Shown: piece after piece, positions 1 through 7,479 of the stretch
Numbering within the stretch: the first letter of the stretch is position 1
How the letters are laid out: each line of letters starts with the position of its first letter
Assembly: GCA_048520025.1 (NCBI GenBank)
Contig: DBFZTP010000017.1
Location: 1 to 18,549, forward strand
Direction of reading: 5' to 3'
From: Aphodousia sp048520025
GTDB taxonomy: Bacteria; Pseudomonadota; Gammaproteobacteria; Burkholderiales; Burkholderiaceae_F
Length of the DNA stretch: 18,549 nt
The notes under the pieces: model-generated
What the model was told of the DNA's origin: nothing
The model's input: only the letters and a program-made list of their open reading frames with translations
Database searches by the model: none
Position numbers and translations under genes: made by a program

Positions 1-127
1 CATTGATTATCAAAAAATGAATAATAAAAGAGAGGAAATAAATCAAAGAGTTAGCTATTAATTGAAAATAGTCAATGAAAATAGCTCGACTTTTGATACT
101 TTAATTGTGTATTATTCGTGAACCACG

Positions 128-338
128 AGATTGAACGCGACGGCATTCAAGTCTCCGCCCCGAACCCTTTTGGCCGCATCTCACAAGATCAAGCTTTAAA
201 AGATAACGGCGAAAGCCGTAGGGGTCCCCGAAAGGGGTTTAGAAACGACAAAGCCCAGTGCGCTAACACCGGGCCAAGTCAATCTTCGAGGAGATAAGTA
301 TGTTGTGCATCGTACTTTCCTCGTGGGAGATTATCTCA
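128..338 (+). ncRNA. candidate structured RNA with tandem GAAA-loop hairpins
   Basis: The first 376 bases hold no large ORF but many short inverted repeats. ACGGC (206-210) pairs with GCCGT (215-219) across a GAAA loop. CCCC (226-229) pairs with GGGG (234-237), again across GAAA. GCCC-A-GTG (253-260) pairs with CAC-C-GGGC (267-274). GAGATAA (291-297) pairs with TTATCTC (331-337). An imperfect stem spans about 130-160. GNRA-closed stems favour a transcribed RNA over a protein-binding site. I do not recognise a known family: it is not tmRNA, RNase P RNA, SRP RNA or an obvious riboswitch. Strand is inferred from the GAAA loops reading on plus and from the small ORF that follows. An AT-rich hairpin (arms 53-59 and 80-86) lies further left, and I see nothing else in 1-127. 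Confidence 0.3.
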
Positions 339-365
339 CTGACAATCACCCCTCGTCAAAATTAA
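300..365 (+). CDS. possible 21-residue small hydrophobic peptide
   Basis: ATG at 300 is preceded by GAGGAG (288-293) with a 6-base gap, an ideal Shine-Dalgarno arrangement. It opens a 21-codon frame ending in TAA at 363-365. The peptide begins MLCIVLSSW, continues with a mostly hydrophobic stretch (EIISLTI) and ends polar (TPRQN). Part of the ribosome-binding site (GAGATAA, 291-297) can pair with TTATCTC inside the frame, so translation could be blocked by folding. A small peptide behind a folded leader resembles type I toxin mRNAs in general form, but I recognise no family and see no definite antisense RNA. No gene follows on this strand, so it is not a leader peptide for a visible operon. 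It could be chance. Confidence 0.28.
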   Translation: MLCIVLSSWEIISLTITPRQN

Positions 366-377
366 CGTTGAGTTAAT
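357..377 (-). terminator. weak possible terminator of the hydrolase gene
   Basis: On the minus strand a 6-bp stem ATTAAC/GTTAAT with a 5-base loop starts at the hydrolase stop codon and is followed by four T's. The stem is short and AT-rich, so this is only a weak candidate. Confidence 0.25.
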
Positions 378-1138
378 CAGTAAACAACTCTCTTTAAAAA
401 CGCCACAATCATGGATTGTGCAGCGGGTAAATTAAAGAGGGTGTGCGGAGCACCGGGGAGCAACACTACCGTGCAGTCAGGGTGATCCTTTAACGTACGA
501 CTGGCGTTACCCAACGCATCGTCGTTATCCAAATAGTTATTAGCACGGCTAAAGAACTTGTCCGTGGCACTCATCACGTTAAGAACGGGGACGGTGTCGG
601 GGATGTTCGTGCCGTGAGCAACAACGTGATAGTTGTCTTCGCAGCTCCAAGAAAAGACCATACGACCTTTTTCCACACCTGTTTCACACTTAGCTTCGCA
701 ACGCGCAACCGTCACGCCGCCTTCGCTGGTGCCTGCAATGACGTATTCACCGTTAAAAAACGGCAATTCATAAAGATGTTCAATTGCAAACTTTAATTCC
801 GCTGCGCGCATTGCGTGAATCTTTTCATATGTTTCACGAGCCACGGGCGATGTGTACGTTAAGCGATCGGGTGTAGCCATTGAGTTAGGCGCAAAGAAAG
901 CAAAACCTTCTTTAGCTAAAGCACGGCCAAACTCTTTGACGGGTTCGGTGATGCCGGAGCTGCCGTGCATGAAAACCACGACAGGAACCTTCTTGGGCGA
1001 GCAGGGACGCTCACAGAATTGCCCTTCGTATTCGTTTTCAGGTAACACCACAAAGGCATCGATAAACGTGTCTTTGATTTGACGAGGCGTGAGCGATTCA
1101 ACGCTACCACTTGTCGTACCGGTTAATTCAATCGTCAT
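377..1138 (-). CDS. alpha/beta hydrolase, dienelactone-hydrolase-like
   Basis: A predicted soluble serine hydrolase of about 253 residues with no signal peptide. HGSSG gives the oxyanion region, GTSEGG is the nucleophile elbow with the catalytic serine, an Asp lies in MSATDKFF, and the C-terminal His lies in PHTLF. Together they form a plausible Ser-Asp-His triad in the usual order. Substrate cannot be read; dienelactone-hydrolase-like or general esterase is as far as the sequence goes. The frame is open from an ATG at 1183, but I start at 1138 (MTIEL). That ATG has AAGGTG at a good distance, and the upstream ATG lies in a terminator-like hairpin. The gene follows a dcuC-type carrier on the same strand, so the two may be partly co-transcribed. 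An unusual run of cysteines (CERPCS, CEAKCE, SWSCED) is notable. Confidence 0.8.
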   Translation of the reverse strand: MTIELTGTTSGSVESLTPRQIKDTFIDAFVVLPENEYEGQFCERPCSPKKVPVVVFMHGSSGITEPVKEFGRALAKEGFAFFAPNSMATPDRLTYTSPVARETYEKIHAMRAAELKFAIEHLYELPFFNGEYVIAGTSEGGVTVARCEAKCETGVEKGRMVFSWSCEDNYHVVAHGTNIPDTVPVLNVMSATDKFFSRANNYLDNDDALGNASRTLKDHPDCTVVLLPGAPHTLFNLPAAQSMIVAFLKRVVY

Positions 1139-1150
1139 TTTTTCACCTTC

Positions 1151-1177
1151 AAAAAGAGGGCCGTTGCAGACCCTCTT
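1151..1177 (-). terminator. intercistronic terminator or attenuator hairpin
   Basis: Read on minus, AAGAGGGTC (1177-1169) pairs with GGCCCTCTT (1162-1154) over 9 bp with one T-G pair and a 6-base loop. T's follow directly (stem end plus 1153-1151). It lies 13 bases after the stop of the DcuC-type gene and before the hydrolase ribosome-binding site. It probably reduces or controls read-through into the hydrolase. Confidence 0.65.
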
Positions 1178-1189
1178 AATCATTCAATG

Positions 1190-2560
1190 TTAGAAGAATA
1201 AACCGACAACGGTGAGCATGACAACAAAACCGACCAAGCAAGGAATTGCCGTACGCTTAACCATCGTTAAGGGGTTGACTTGAGCAAAGCCCGCCACAAT
1301 AATCACGACACCAGCCACAGGGGACATAGCGCGCAACATTTCAGCCGCCGAGTGCATCATCAACATCATGGAGATGCCGTCCGTGCCCATGGCTTGAGCA
1401 ACGTCAGGTACGATCGGTGCAAGGCTCGTGAAGCTTGCAACGCCCGAGCCCGTCAAAACGGTAATCACGCCGATGATGATCGAAAGCACTACACCCATAC
1501 CCGTTTCACCAACACCCAAACCTTGAGCGGCGTTTAAGAGTAAGTCAACGATACCGACGTTTTGAAGACCCTTAGCGAAGAAGGCTGCGACAAAGATCAA
1601 GCCCACCGTGCTCGTTAAGATGCTCCCCATGCCCTTAAACATGGCAAAGGACAAATCAAAGGATTCACGCACGTTGCGACGAACGACCAAGTCCACGAAG
1701 AAGGCCAAAATCCAGCAAAGGAACATAGCGGTCGGCACGTTCAAAATGATGGACTTGTAGACCATCTTGTTGAAGATTAACAAAAAGACAATCGGAAGAA
1801 TCGGGAAAAGGGCATAAATCGCAGGCGTCTTTTCCAACGTTTCACGCTTGGCTTCCAATTCATTGAGGTCAGCAACGATACCGCCACCGTCCTTCTTATC
1901 GAAGTAGAGTTGCGTGAAAACGTGAGCAATGGCCATGGCAAGGATCGTCGGAACAGCCATCGGCAATTGGTAACGAACCAAGTATTCAACGGGATCCAAC
2001 TTCACCAATTCTGCAGCCAAGTTAGCGGTACCGGAAGCCGGTGCATAGCCAAAGGCTAAGACGCTTGCGACGACTGCAGCAGCCGCTAACGGTGAGCAAC
2101 CCACACGGATAATCAAGGGGTAGACCGTCACGACCATCAACATGGCAAGACCTGCAGCAGAGGTAATCACCAAGCTTAAGCAGTGACCGAAAATAAAGAC
2201 TGCGGCCAAAACCAAGTACGGGTTTTTAATCAAGGAGATGGGCTTAGCGCAAACCGTCACGAAGCGGTCAGAAGCACCGATGGCTTGCATGTAAGAAGCA
2301 AAGCCGCCGGCTACCAAAATGATGAAACCGACGCCAGCAATTTGCGACTTACTGATGGTTTGTAAAAGTGCCACCAAGTCAAAGCCGATGCTACCGGTGC
2401 TACCCTTGGGAAGCAAAACTTCCATGCCACCCATGAGGGCAAGGATATTAAGAACCAAACCGCCAAGCAACAACACCATGTTGACTTGGTACTTTTTAAT
2501 AATGGCCCATGCGGTGATGGCTAAAACAATCACGCCGAGCCAAGGGGTAAGAGAAGACAT
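1190..2560 (-). CDS. DcuC-family anaerobic C4-dicarboxylate transporter
   Basis: An integral inner-membrane carrier of 456 residues, close to the length of E. coli DcuC. It has about a dozen hydrophobic segments in two halves, with a charged cytoplasmic loop in the middle (around KKDGGGIVADLNELEAKRE). Features shared with the second carrier in this window include LLPKG followed by GFDL in the first third, TSAAGLAMLM, SGTANLAAE and, near the C-terminus, TGSGVASFTSLAPIVPD and AMSPVAGVVIIVAG. Members exchange or export fumarate, succinate, malate or aspartate during anaerobic growth; the substrate here is not determined. The start is well supported by AGGAG about 7 bases before the ATG. The gene is divergent from the autotransporter and upstream of the hydrolase. 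It could equally be a family member for another dicarboxylate or amino acid. Confidence 0.88.
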   Translation of the reverse strand: MSSLTPWLGVIVLAITAWAIIKKYQVNMVLLLGGLVLNILALMGGMEVLLPKGSTGSIGFDLVALLQTISKSQIAGVGFIILVAGGFASYMQAIGASDRFVTVCAKPISLIKNPYLVLAAVFIFGHCLSLVITSAAGLAMLMVVTVYPLIIRVGCSPLAAAAVVASVLAFGYAPASGTANLAAELVKLDPVEYLVRYQLPMAVPTILAMAIAHVFTQLYFDKKDGGGIVADLNELEAKRETLEKTPAIYALFPILPIVFLLIFNKMVYKSIILNVPTAMFLCWILAFFVDLVVRRNVRESFDLSFAMFKGMGSILTSTVGLIFVAAFFAKGLQNVGIVDLLLNAAQGLGVGETGMGVVLSIIIGVITVLTGSGVASFTSLAPIVPDVAQAMGTDGISMMLMMHSAAEMLRAMSPVAGVVIIVAGFAQVNPLTMVKRTAIPCLVGFVVMLTVVGLFF

Positions 2561-2742
2561 GAGAGACTCCTTTCGTTTGAAATCGTTTTAATAGTAATTA
2601 AACATAGTTGCTTTCAGCTAAGCAGTTCTCCTATCTTTCATAAAAATTTCATATAGGTGTAAAAGTGTTGTGACTAAACTAAATGAGCTTGATTTTGCCC
2701 CTAGTAGAAAAGACTGAATAATCATTTTTATGGATGATAAAG

Positions 2743-2783
2743 ATCTCTTGTTGCTATAGAGAGACAGTAGAAAAAATCTCTTG
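2743..2783. repeat. ATCTCTTG direct repeat upstream of and overlapping the -35 box
   Basis: ATCTCTTG occurs at 2743-2750 and again at 2776-2783, exactly 33 bases apart, about three helical turns. The second copy overlaps the TTGACA -35 box of the autotransporter promoter. This could be a pair of regulator sites on one face of the DNA, or chance in an AT-rich region. Confidence 0.25.
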
Positions 2784-2810
2784 ACAAAGGTATGCCGGGG
2801 GGGGCATTAT
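2781..2810 (+). promoter_or_regulatory. autotransporter promoter with G8 tract in the spacer
   Basis: A perfect -35 box TTGACA (2781-2786) is followed after 18 bases by CATTAT (2805-2810), 4 of 6 matches to the -10 consensus. The spacer ends in eight consecutive G's (2797-2804). The transcription start would fall near 2817, giving a leader of about 40 bases to the ATG at 2857. Slippage losing one G would give the optimal 17-bp spacing, and gaining one would give 19. A poly-G tract between -35 and -10 is the known arrangement for phase-variable expression of Neisseria meningitidis porA. ATGCC before and GGCAT at the end of the tract also form an inverted repeat. Confidence 0.7.
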
Positions 2811-2856
2811 CACAAATGTTTACGAACTTCTTTTTTCTTTTGGATTGGAGTTACCA

Positions 2857-5529
2857 ATGAAAAAGACAATTATTGCTACAGCTACGCTGATGGCGCTAGC
2901 TTCAATTTCTTTACCTGTTTTTTCTGCAGAATTACTTAAACCAGTCGAAAATCTCACTGTAGGTTCTGGCGAGTATCTAGGAGTCTTTTCAGACAAAAAA
3001 GATGTAACAGTAACATTTAATGCAAGCAATGGCACTGTCGCCTTTACAGGGAAAGACGCAGTCTCCGGTAGTATTCATAGTGCTCTTTACTTGAATAATT
3101 CTAACGCAACTATTAATGCTGACATTTTGCGTTTTGACTCTCAAGAAATAAAGGATAAGGATCCCGATCATCCATTAGGGAGCTATTCTTATTTCCAAGG
3201 TTGGCAAGCGGGTAATAGCTCTTTAACAATGAATGTTAAGGAACTTTATATTGGTAAAGACTCCACAAGCTTAGACCGCGGATTCCAACTTAAAGGTGCA
3301 AATAACTCACTGACACTCATGGCCGATAAAGTTGTGGCTTATGTTGGTGATGGTTTTATCAATGCTCAAGGGGCAAAAGGAACTTCCAATGTTACTTTGG
3401 GTACGGATGCTCAACGAATTAAACATTTTGAAGTTCATACGACATATGGAAAAAATGATTGGGGTGTTGCCGCTATCCAAACAAATGAAGGGAATACCGT
3501 CAGTCTCTATGCAGAAGATGTAATTTTGGATGGTCCTAATGGAGCTGTTGGTGGTGTTCTTGGGTCTGGTGGCTGGGGTAACCTAGTTGTCGATGTGTCC
3601 AACAAGTTGACTATCGACGGAAATATCTGTGGTAGTTATGGGGCAATGATTGGTACTGTAACTGACGAAACTAGTGCTAATCTAGGTGTTGTTCATGCAA
3701 ACACAGTGTTCTTTTTGGATGTAAATGCAAAAGAACTTTCCATGATCGGCGATGTTAATGCGGGATCCATGAAGGAAATGACACCTTCAGAGTTTGACGG
3801 TAAGTCTAAGGGTGACCGCACTGTAGTGATTAATGTCAGTTCTACTGGTACGATTGATGGTTCTGTAAATGTGTACGAACACGGTAATGTTGCGCTTGCT
3901 GGTGATTTGACTCTCACGAAGGGCATTACAATTCAGGATGACGGCCACGTTCTTATTGGCGGTCGTATCACGACAGATGCAACGGTCGACGGTTCTAAGG
4001 AATTTAATAAATTCGAAGAATACGGTATGGGTAAAGTGACCGTCGGTGGCAACATTGATGTTAAAGAAAATGGCACGCTCACTGTAGGCGGTATCCTTGA
4101 TGCCTCTAATAACGTCATTACTTTTGACGCTCAAACACGAGCTGTACTCTTTGCCGCTGAAGCCACAACTCCTGTTGCTGGTTTGACTGTCACCGAAGGT
4201 GCTAAGGTTTTGGCTAAGGAAATCAAAGCCGCCTCAACGGATGCAACTTTAGCCGCTGGTAGTGAACTTGTTGTGGATGAGGCCCAGTTCCAAACTCTTT
4301 CTGGTTCCGGAAACGGTGAAGCAGCTAAGGTGACCACCAATGGTCTTGTGTCAACCCAGACGGTTGATAAGAACGTGAATGTTGTGTTCAATGCACAAGG
4401 TGCATCTTTTACGACTAACACAAAGGCAGATACCGCAACGGTTACGGCTTCTGTTTCTAGCAGTTTTGCAGAAACCTTTACTTCTCAACAAGCAGCTGCA
4501 GAATATGCCAATAGCAATGCTACTGTCGCTCAAGGTGCAAATACGTCATTAGCCGATCGCGTTGAAGTTGCTGAAACCGAAAGCAACGGTAAATATACTG
4601 CAGACATTGGTTCTGACGGCAAGATTGACTATTCAACGGCACATCAAACGCTCAACAGCAAGACGGCTCAAGTGGGTGAAACCATTGGATTTAACCTCCT
4701 TTCATGGCGTCTTGAAATGAACGACATGAATAAGCGCCTTGGTGAGCTTCGTGACTCTGAAGGCGATACGGGTGTTTGGGCTCGTGTCAACGCCGGTAAG
4801 CAAAAGTACGCCGGCTCTAAGAATAACTTCCAACAACTCCAATTCGGTGCTGATACGAAGGTTGATGCCTTGGCCGGTGCCTATGTTGGTGGTGCCTTCT
4901 CTTACACGAATTCCGATATCTCTTACGTCGGTGGCAATGGTGATAACAACATTTATGGTTTGTCTGCCTACGCTTCTTGGCTCGGTGATACGGGTAGCTT
5001 CATGGATGTTATCGCTAAGGTTGCACGTCTTGAAAGCGATTCGAAGGTGTTCGGTACGTCAGCTGACTTCGATACCTATGCTTACAGCATTTCTGCAGAA
5101 GTCGGTCATCGCTTTGACATTGGTACGGTTGCCTTTGTTGAACCGCAATTAGAAGTGAATTACGGCTACGTTGATGGTAAGGGTTTTGACACTGTTTCTT
5201 CTACGGGCGTTCGTGTTGGTACGGATGTCGACGCAGTTGAATCGCTTGTCGGTCGAGTTGGTTTCCGTGCTGGCTTTACCTGCCCGCAAAAGAAGGGTAA
5301 TGCTTACATCCACGCTTCCGTTCTTCGTGAATTCGATGGCGACATGAAGGTCTCTCGTGGTGATGGCGCTTACGCTCAAGACATGGGTGACACGTGGTTC
5401 GAATACGGTATTGGTGGTAACTGGAATGTTTCTCCCAGCACTCAAGTCTACGCAGACGTTCAACGTACGTCCGGTGCTGACTTGTCTGAACCGTGGCGCG
5501 TTAATGTCGGTGCACGTTACGTGTTCTAA
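2857..5529 (+). CDS. autotransporter (type Va) with beta-helix-like passenger
   Basis: A secreted or surface-anchored protein of 890 residues. Residues 1-24 form a signal peptide: KK, a hydrophobic core, then a likely cut after FSA. The passenger (about 25-600) is rich in Gly, Asn, Thr and Val with short repeated strands such as GNVALAGDLTL, VTVGGNIDV and GTLTVGGIL, as expected of a right-handed beta-helix. A helical linker (about 600-635) leads to a barrel of about 255 residues starting near DTGVWARVNAG. The barrel has alternating strands and ends in aromatic Phe (ARYVF), the usual outer-membrane insertion signal. No protease or lipase motif is visible, so an adhesin-like role is inference. 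The start is ATG 2857 with GGAG six bases upstream; a TTG at 2845 is unlikely. The 5' part is visibly richer in A/T than the barrel, suggesting a mosaic origin. Confidence 0.92.
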   Translation: MKKTIIATATLMALASISLPVFSAELLKPVENLTVGSGEYLGVFSDKKDVTVTFNASNGTVAFTGKDAVSGSIHSALYLNNSNATINADILRFDSQEIKDKDPDHPLGSYSYFQGWQAGNSSLTMNVKELYIGKDSTSLDRGFQLKGANNSLTLMADKVVAYVGDGFINAQGAKGTSNVTLGTDAQRIKHFEVHTTYGKNDWGVAAIQTNEGNTVSLYAEDVILDGPNGAVGGVLGSGGWGNLVVDVSNKLTIDGNICGSYGAMIGTVTDETSANLGVVHANTVFFLDVNAKELSMIGDVNAGSMKEMTPSEFDGKSKGDRTVVINVSSTGTIDGSVNVYEHGNVALAGDLTLTKGITIQDDGHVLIGGRITTDATVDGSKEFNKFEEYGMGKVTVGGNIDVKENGTLTVGGILDASNNVITFDAQTRAVLFAAEATTPVAGLTVTEGAKVLAKEIKAASTDATLAAGSELVVDEAQFQTLSGSGNGEAAKVTTNGLVSTQTVDKNVNVVFNAQGASFTTNTKADTATVTASVSSSFAETFTSQQAAAEYANSNATVAQGANTSLADRVEVAETESNGKYTADIGSDGKIDYSTAHQTLNSKTAQVGETIGFNLLSWRLEMNDMNKRLGELRDSEGDTGVWARVNAGKQKYAGSKNNFQQLQFGADTKVDALAGAYVGGAFSYTNSDISYVGGNGDNNIYGLSAYASWLGDTGSFMDVIAKVARLESDSKVFGTSADFDTYAYSISAEVGHRFDIGTVAFVEPQLEVNYGYVDGKGFDTVSSTGVRVGTDVDAVESLVGRVGFRAGFTCPQKKGNAYIHASVLREFDGDMKVSRGDGAYAQDMGDTWFEYGIGGNWNVSPSTQVYADVQRTSGADLSEPWRVNVGARYVF

Positions 5530-5560
5530 TTTAAGAAGTCACACTTAACTTCTAACTGAC

Positions 5561-5597
5561 AAAAGGCCTTGCTGGAATTTCCAACAAGGCCTTTTTC
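5561..5597 (+). terminator. rho-independent terminator of the autotransporter gene
   Basis: AAAAGGCCTTG (5561-5571) pairs with CAAGGCCTTTT (5585-5595). An inner TGGA/TCCA extension follows one mismatch, with a 3-base loop and T's at the 3' end. It lies 32 bases after the stop codon. Confidence 0.9.
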
Positions 5598-5605
5598 TCA
5601 GGTTT

Positions 5606-5640
5606 AAAAAATCCCTAATGAGCGAATTCATTAGGGATTT
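5606..5640 (-). terminator. rho-independent terminator of the M20D amidohydrolase gene
   Basis: Perfect 13-bp arms (AAATCCCTAATGA at 5609-5621 and its complement at 5628-5640) surround a 6-base loop. On the minus strand a run of six T's follows (complement of 5606-5611). It forms a back-to-back pair with the autotransporter terminator. Confidence 0.88.
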
Positions 5641-5655
5641 AGAGCGATCTAGACT

Positions 5656-6843
5656 TTATTTCAAGTAGTCTTCCACAACCTTGGCAAAGACAGAAGCGCC
5701 TAATGCCAAGCAATTGTCATTGAAGTCATAAGAAGAGTTGTGCAACAAGCACGGACCGTCACCATGACCTTCTAAGCGATGGTCGCCCGTTGTACCGGCA
5801 CCCACAAAGAAGAAGGCACTCGGCACGCGTTCTGCGTATTCACAGAAGTCTTCCGAGGGCATTACAGCTTCTTGATCATAGATGATATCTTCGCCATAGA
5901 TGGACTTCGCGGCATTAATGACGATGTCGGCTGCGGCCGGATTATTTTTGGTCGTCACCAACAAGCGGTTAAATTCGAGTTCAGCCGTAGCACCATATGC
6001 GGCAGCTGTATTTTTGACGATTGCTTCCATGCGCTCAGCGACCAAGTCCGTCACTTTACTTGAGAACGTGCGAAGCGTACCTTCCATCAAAGCCGTACCC
6101 GGTACGACGTTATAAGTGGAACCGGCTTCAACGTGGCAGATGGACATCACGGCCGTATCGGCCGGGCGCTTATTGCGTGTGATGATGCCTTGAAGGCCTT
6201 GGTAGATTTGAGCGGCCACAAAGATGGGGTCTACAGAAAGGTTAGGCATGGCGCCGTGAGAGCCTTTACCCGTCACAACGATTCTGAAGCGGTTGCTCGA
6301 AGCCATCATGGCGTCGTGGTTGATACCGATGCGCATCTTGGGCGTTTCAGGCCAGTTGTGGCAACCAAAGACGTAGTCCACAGGGAACTTTTCCAACAAA
6401 CCGTCAGCGATCATCGTTTGAGCACCACGACCGCTTTCTTCAGCCGGTTGGAAGAAGAATAAGACCGTGCCGTCAAAATTCTTCGTTTCAGCCAAGTAGC
6501 GTGCAGCCATCAAAAGCGTCGTGATATGACCGTCGTGGCCGCAGGCGTGCATGACGCCCTTGTTGACAGAGGCGTGAGCAAATTGGTTGGCTTCTAAGAT
6601 GGGCAAACCATCGATGTCAGCGCGAAGTGCAACGCGCTTTGTACCCGTACCGCACTTTAAAACACCCACAACACCCGTACCACCGATACCGGTGTGCACT
6701 TCAATGCCCCAGCTTGTTAAGAGCTCTGCGATCTTTGCAGACGTTTCTTTTTCTTGGTGGCTTAATTCAGGGTGTTGGTGGAAATAACGACGAAGAGCAA
6801 CAAACTCATCGTTCATTTTTTGAATTTGTTCAATAGCGGGCAT
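5656..6843 (-). CDS. M20D amidohydrolase (hippurate / N-acyl-amino acid hydrolase type)
   Basis: A cytoplasmic metal-dependent hydrolase of 395 residues, the usual family length. It cleaves N-acyl or N-aroyl amino acids, or related amide bonds. The metal-binding set is complete: Cys101 and His103 in HACGHDGH, Glu135-Glu136 in QPAEES, His162 in CHNWP and His368 in LLHNSSYDFND. The dimerisation (lid) domain inserts around residues 185-295 and contains GKGSHGAMP. The dual-metal pattern with a cysteine is typical of subfamily M20D (HipO, amidohydrolase AmhX, IAA-amino acid hydrolases), as opposed to the two other M20 enzymes here. The ATG has AAGGA about 7 bases upstream. The gene stands alone with its own terminator. 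Exact substrate is not determinable. Confidence 0.9.
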   Translation of the reverse strand: MPAIEQIQKMNDEFVALRRYFHQHPELSHQEKETSAKIAELLTSWGIEVHTGIGGTGVVGVLKCGTGTKRVALRADIDGLPILEANQFAHASVNKGVMHACGHDGHITTLLMAARYLAETKNFDGTVLFFFQPAEESGRGAQTMIADGLLEKFPVDYVFGCHNWPETPKMRIGINHDAMMASSNRFRIVVTGKGSHGAMPNLSVDPIFVAAQIYQGLQGIITRNKRPADTAVMSICHVEAGSTYNVVPGTALMEGTLRTFSSKVTDLVAERMEAIVKNTAAAYGATAELEFNRLLVTTKNNPAAADIVINAAKSIYGEDIIYDQEAVMPSEDFCEYAERVPSAFFFVGAGTTGDHRLEGHGDGPCLLHNSSYDFNDNCLALGASVFAKVVEDYLK

Positions 6844-6888
6844 TTTGGCGTCCTTCAGATAAGGAAAAAATCAAACTAATCATAGAAT

Positions 6889-6921
6889 AAAAAATAGGGA
6901 CCTACAATCAGTAGATCCCTA
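6889..6921 (-). terminator. rho-independent terminator of hpf
   Basis: TAGGGA (6895-6900) pairs with TCCCTA (6916-6921), followed after one mismatch by CTAC/GTAG with a 5-base loop. The minus strand then runs into TTTTTTATT. It lies 16 bases after the stop of the hibernation factor gene. Confidence 0.85.
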
Positions 6922-6937
6922 TAGGTCTCAATGGAAA

Positions 6938-7243
6938 TTAATGACCGCGCAATTTTTCAGCAGCATCTTTCACATTGCGACGTAACGTTTCAAACACTTC
7001 GTTGATCGCTTGCATCACATCATTATGGGTACGGGAAACAACGAGGTCTTTACCGGAGGCAACGAGCGTAACGCGAACGGTGAATTCGCCCATCGTTTGG
7101 TGACCTTCTTGCGTCACGGTAGCGTGGCAAGGGCCTAAGTTATGGTCAAATTTACCCAATGCGGCGAGTTCTCTGGCGATTGCGGCTTCAACAGCTTCAG
7201 AACGATTGATACCATGGAATGTAACTTGTAGTGCTTGTGCCAT
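6938..7243 (-). CDS. hpf: short ribosome hibernation-promoting factor (HPF/RaiA family)
   Basis: A small protein of 101 residues that binds the 30S decoding centre, blocks translation and promotes ribosome hibernation in stationary phase or stress. It has the S30AE fold pattern: an N-terminal strand with LQVTFHGINRSEAVEAAIARELAAL, a central strand pair containing TVTQEGH and FTVRVTLVASGKDLVV, and a C-terminal helix NDVMQAINEVFETLRRNVKDAAEKL. It lacks the C-terminal dimerisation domain of long HPF, so it is the short form. AAAGGGG lies 6 bases before the ATG. It does not lie next to rpoN or ptsN here, unlike in many proteobacteria. Whether it acts as HPF (100S dimers) or as RaiA/YfiA cannot be told by eye. 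Confidence 0.85.
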   Translation of the reverse strand: MAQALQVTFHGINRSEAVEAAIARELAALGKFDHNLGPCHATVTQEGHQTMGEFTVRVTLVASGKDLVVSRTHNDVMQAINEVFETLRRNVKDAAEKLRGH

Positions 7244-7338
7244 ATTAACCCCTTTCTTTATTGTGGTTATTGTTGTAAGCGATTAGAAGCGTTTCGTGCC
7301 TCTATGGTTATAGTGTATGCCAAACTGTGCGCGAAAGC

Positions 7339-7352
7339 TTGTTTTAAAACAA
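7339..7352. repeat. 14-bp perfect palindrome between hpf and the Arg/Gly-rich gene
   Basis: TTGTTTTAAAACAA is a perfect palindrome roughly 95 bases upstream of the hpf start and 110 bases upstream of the likely promoter of the plus-strand gene. It could be an operator for a dimeric regulator. It is low in complexity and may be chance. Confidence 0.25.
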
Positions 7353-7465
7353 AGAAAGCGTAACTTTTTGAATCGCAATTTTTCAGGCAGATCAACGGTT
7401 TTTTGAAACATTCGTAAAAAAGACGAAAATTAATTTTAAAATTCAAACATTTGACGAATAAACTC

Positions 7466-7474
7466 TGCTAATAT
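7466..7474 (+). promoter_or_regulatory. possible extended -10 promoter for the Arg/Gly-rich protein gene
   Basis: TGC directly followed by TAATAT forms an extended -10 element. I find no convincing -35 box at 16-18 bases. Transcription would start near 7481 and give a leader of about 340 bases before the ATG at 7824. Confidence 0.35.
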
Positions 7475-7479
7475 CGCCC

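Noticed and set aside
203..280. Cyclic-di-GMP (GEMM) riboswitch
   Set aside because: GAAA-capped stem followed by ACAAAGCCC recalls the motif, but the conserved core and receptor sequence do not line up and no plus-strand target gene follows.
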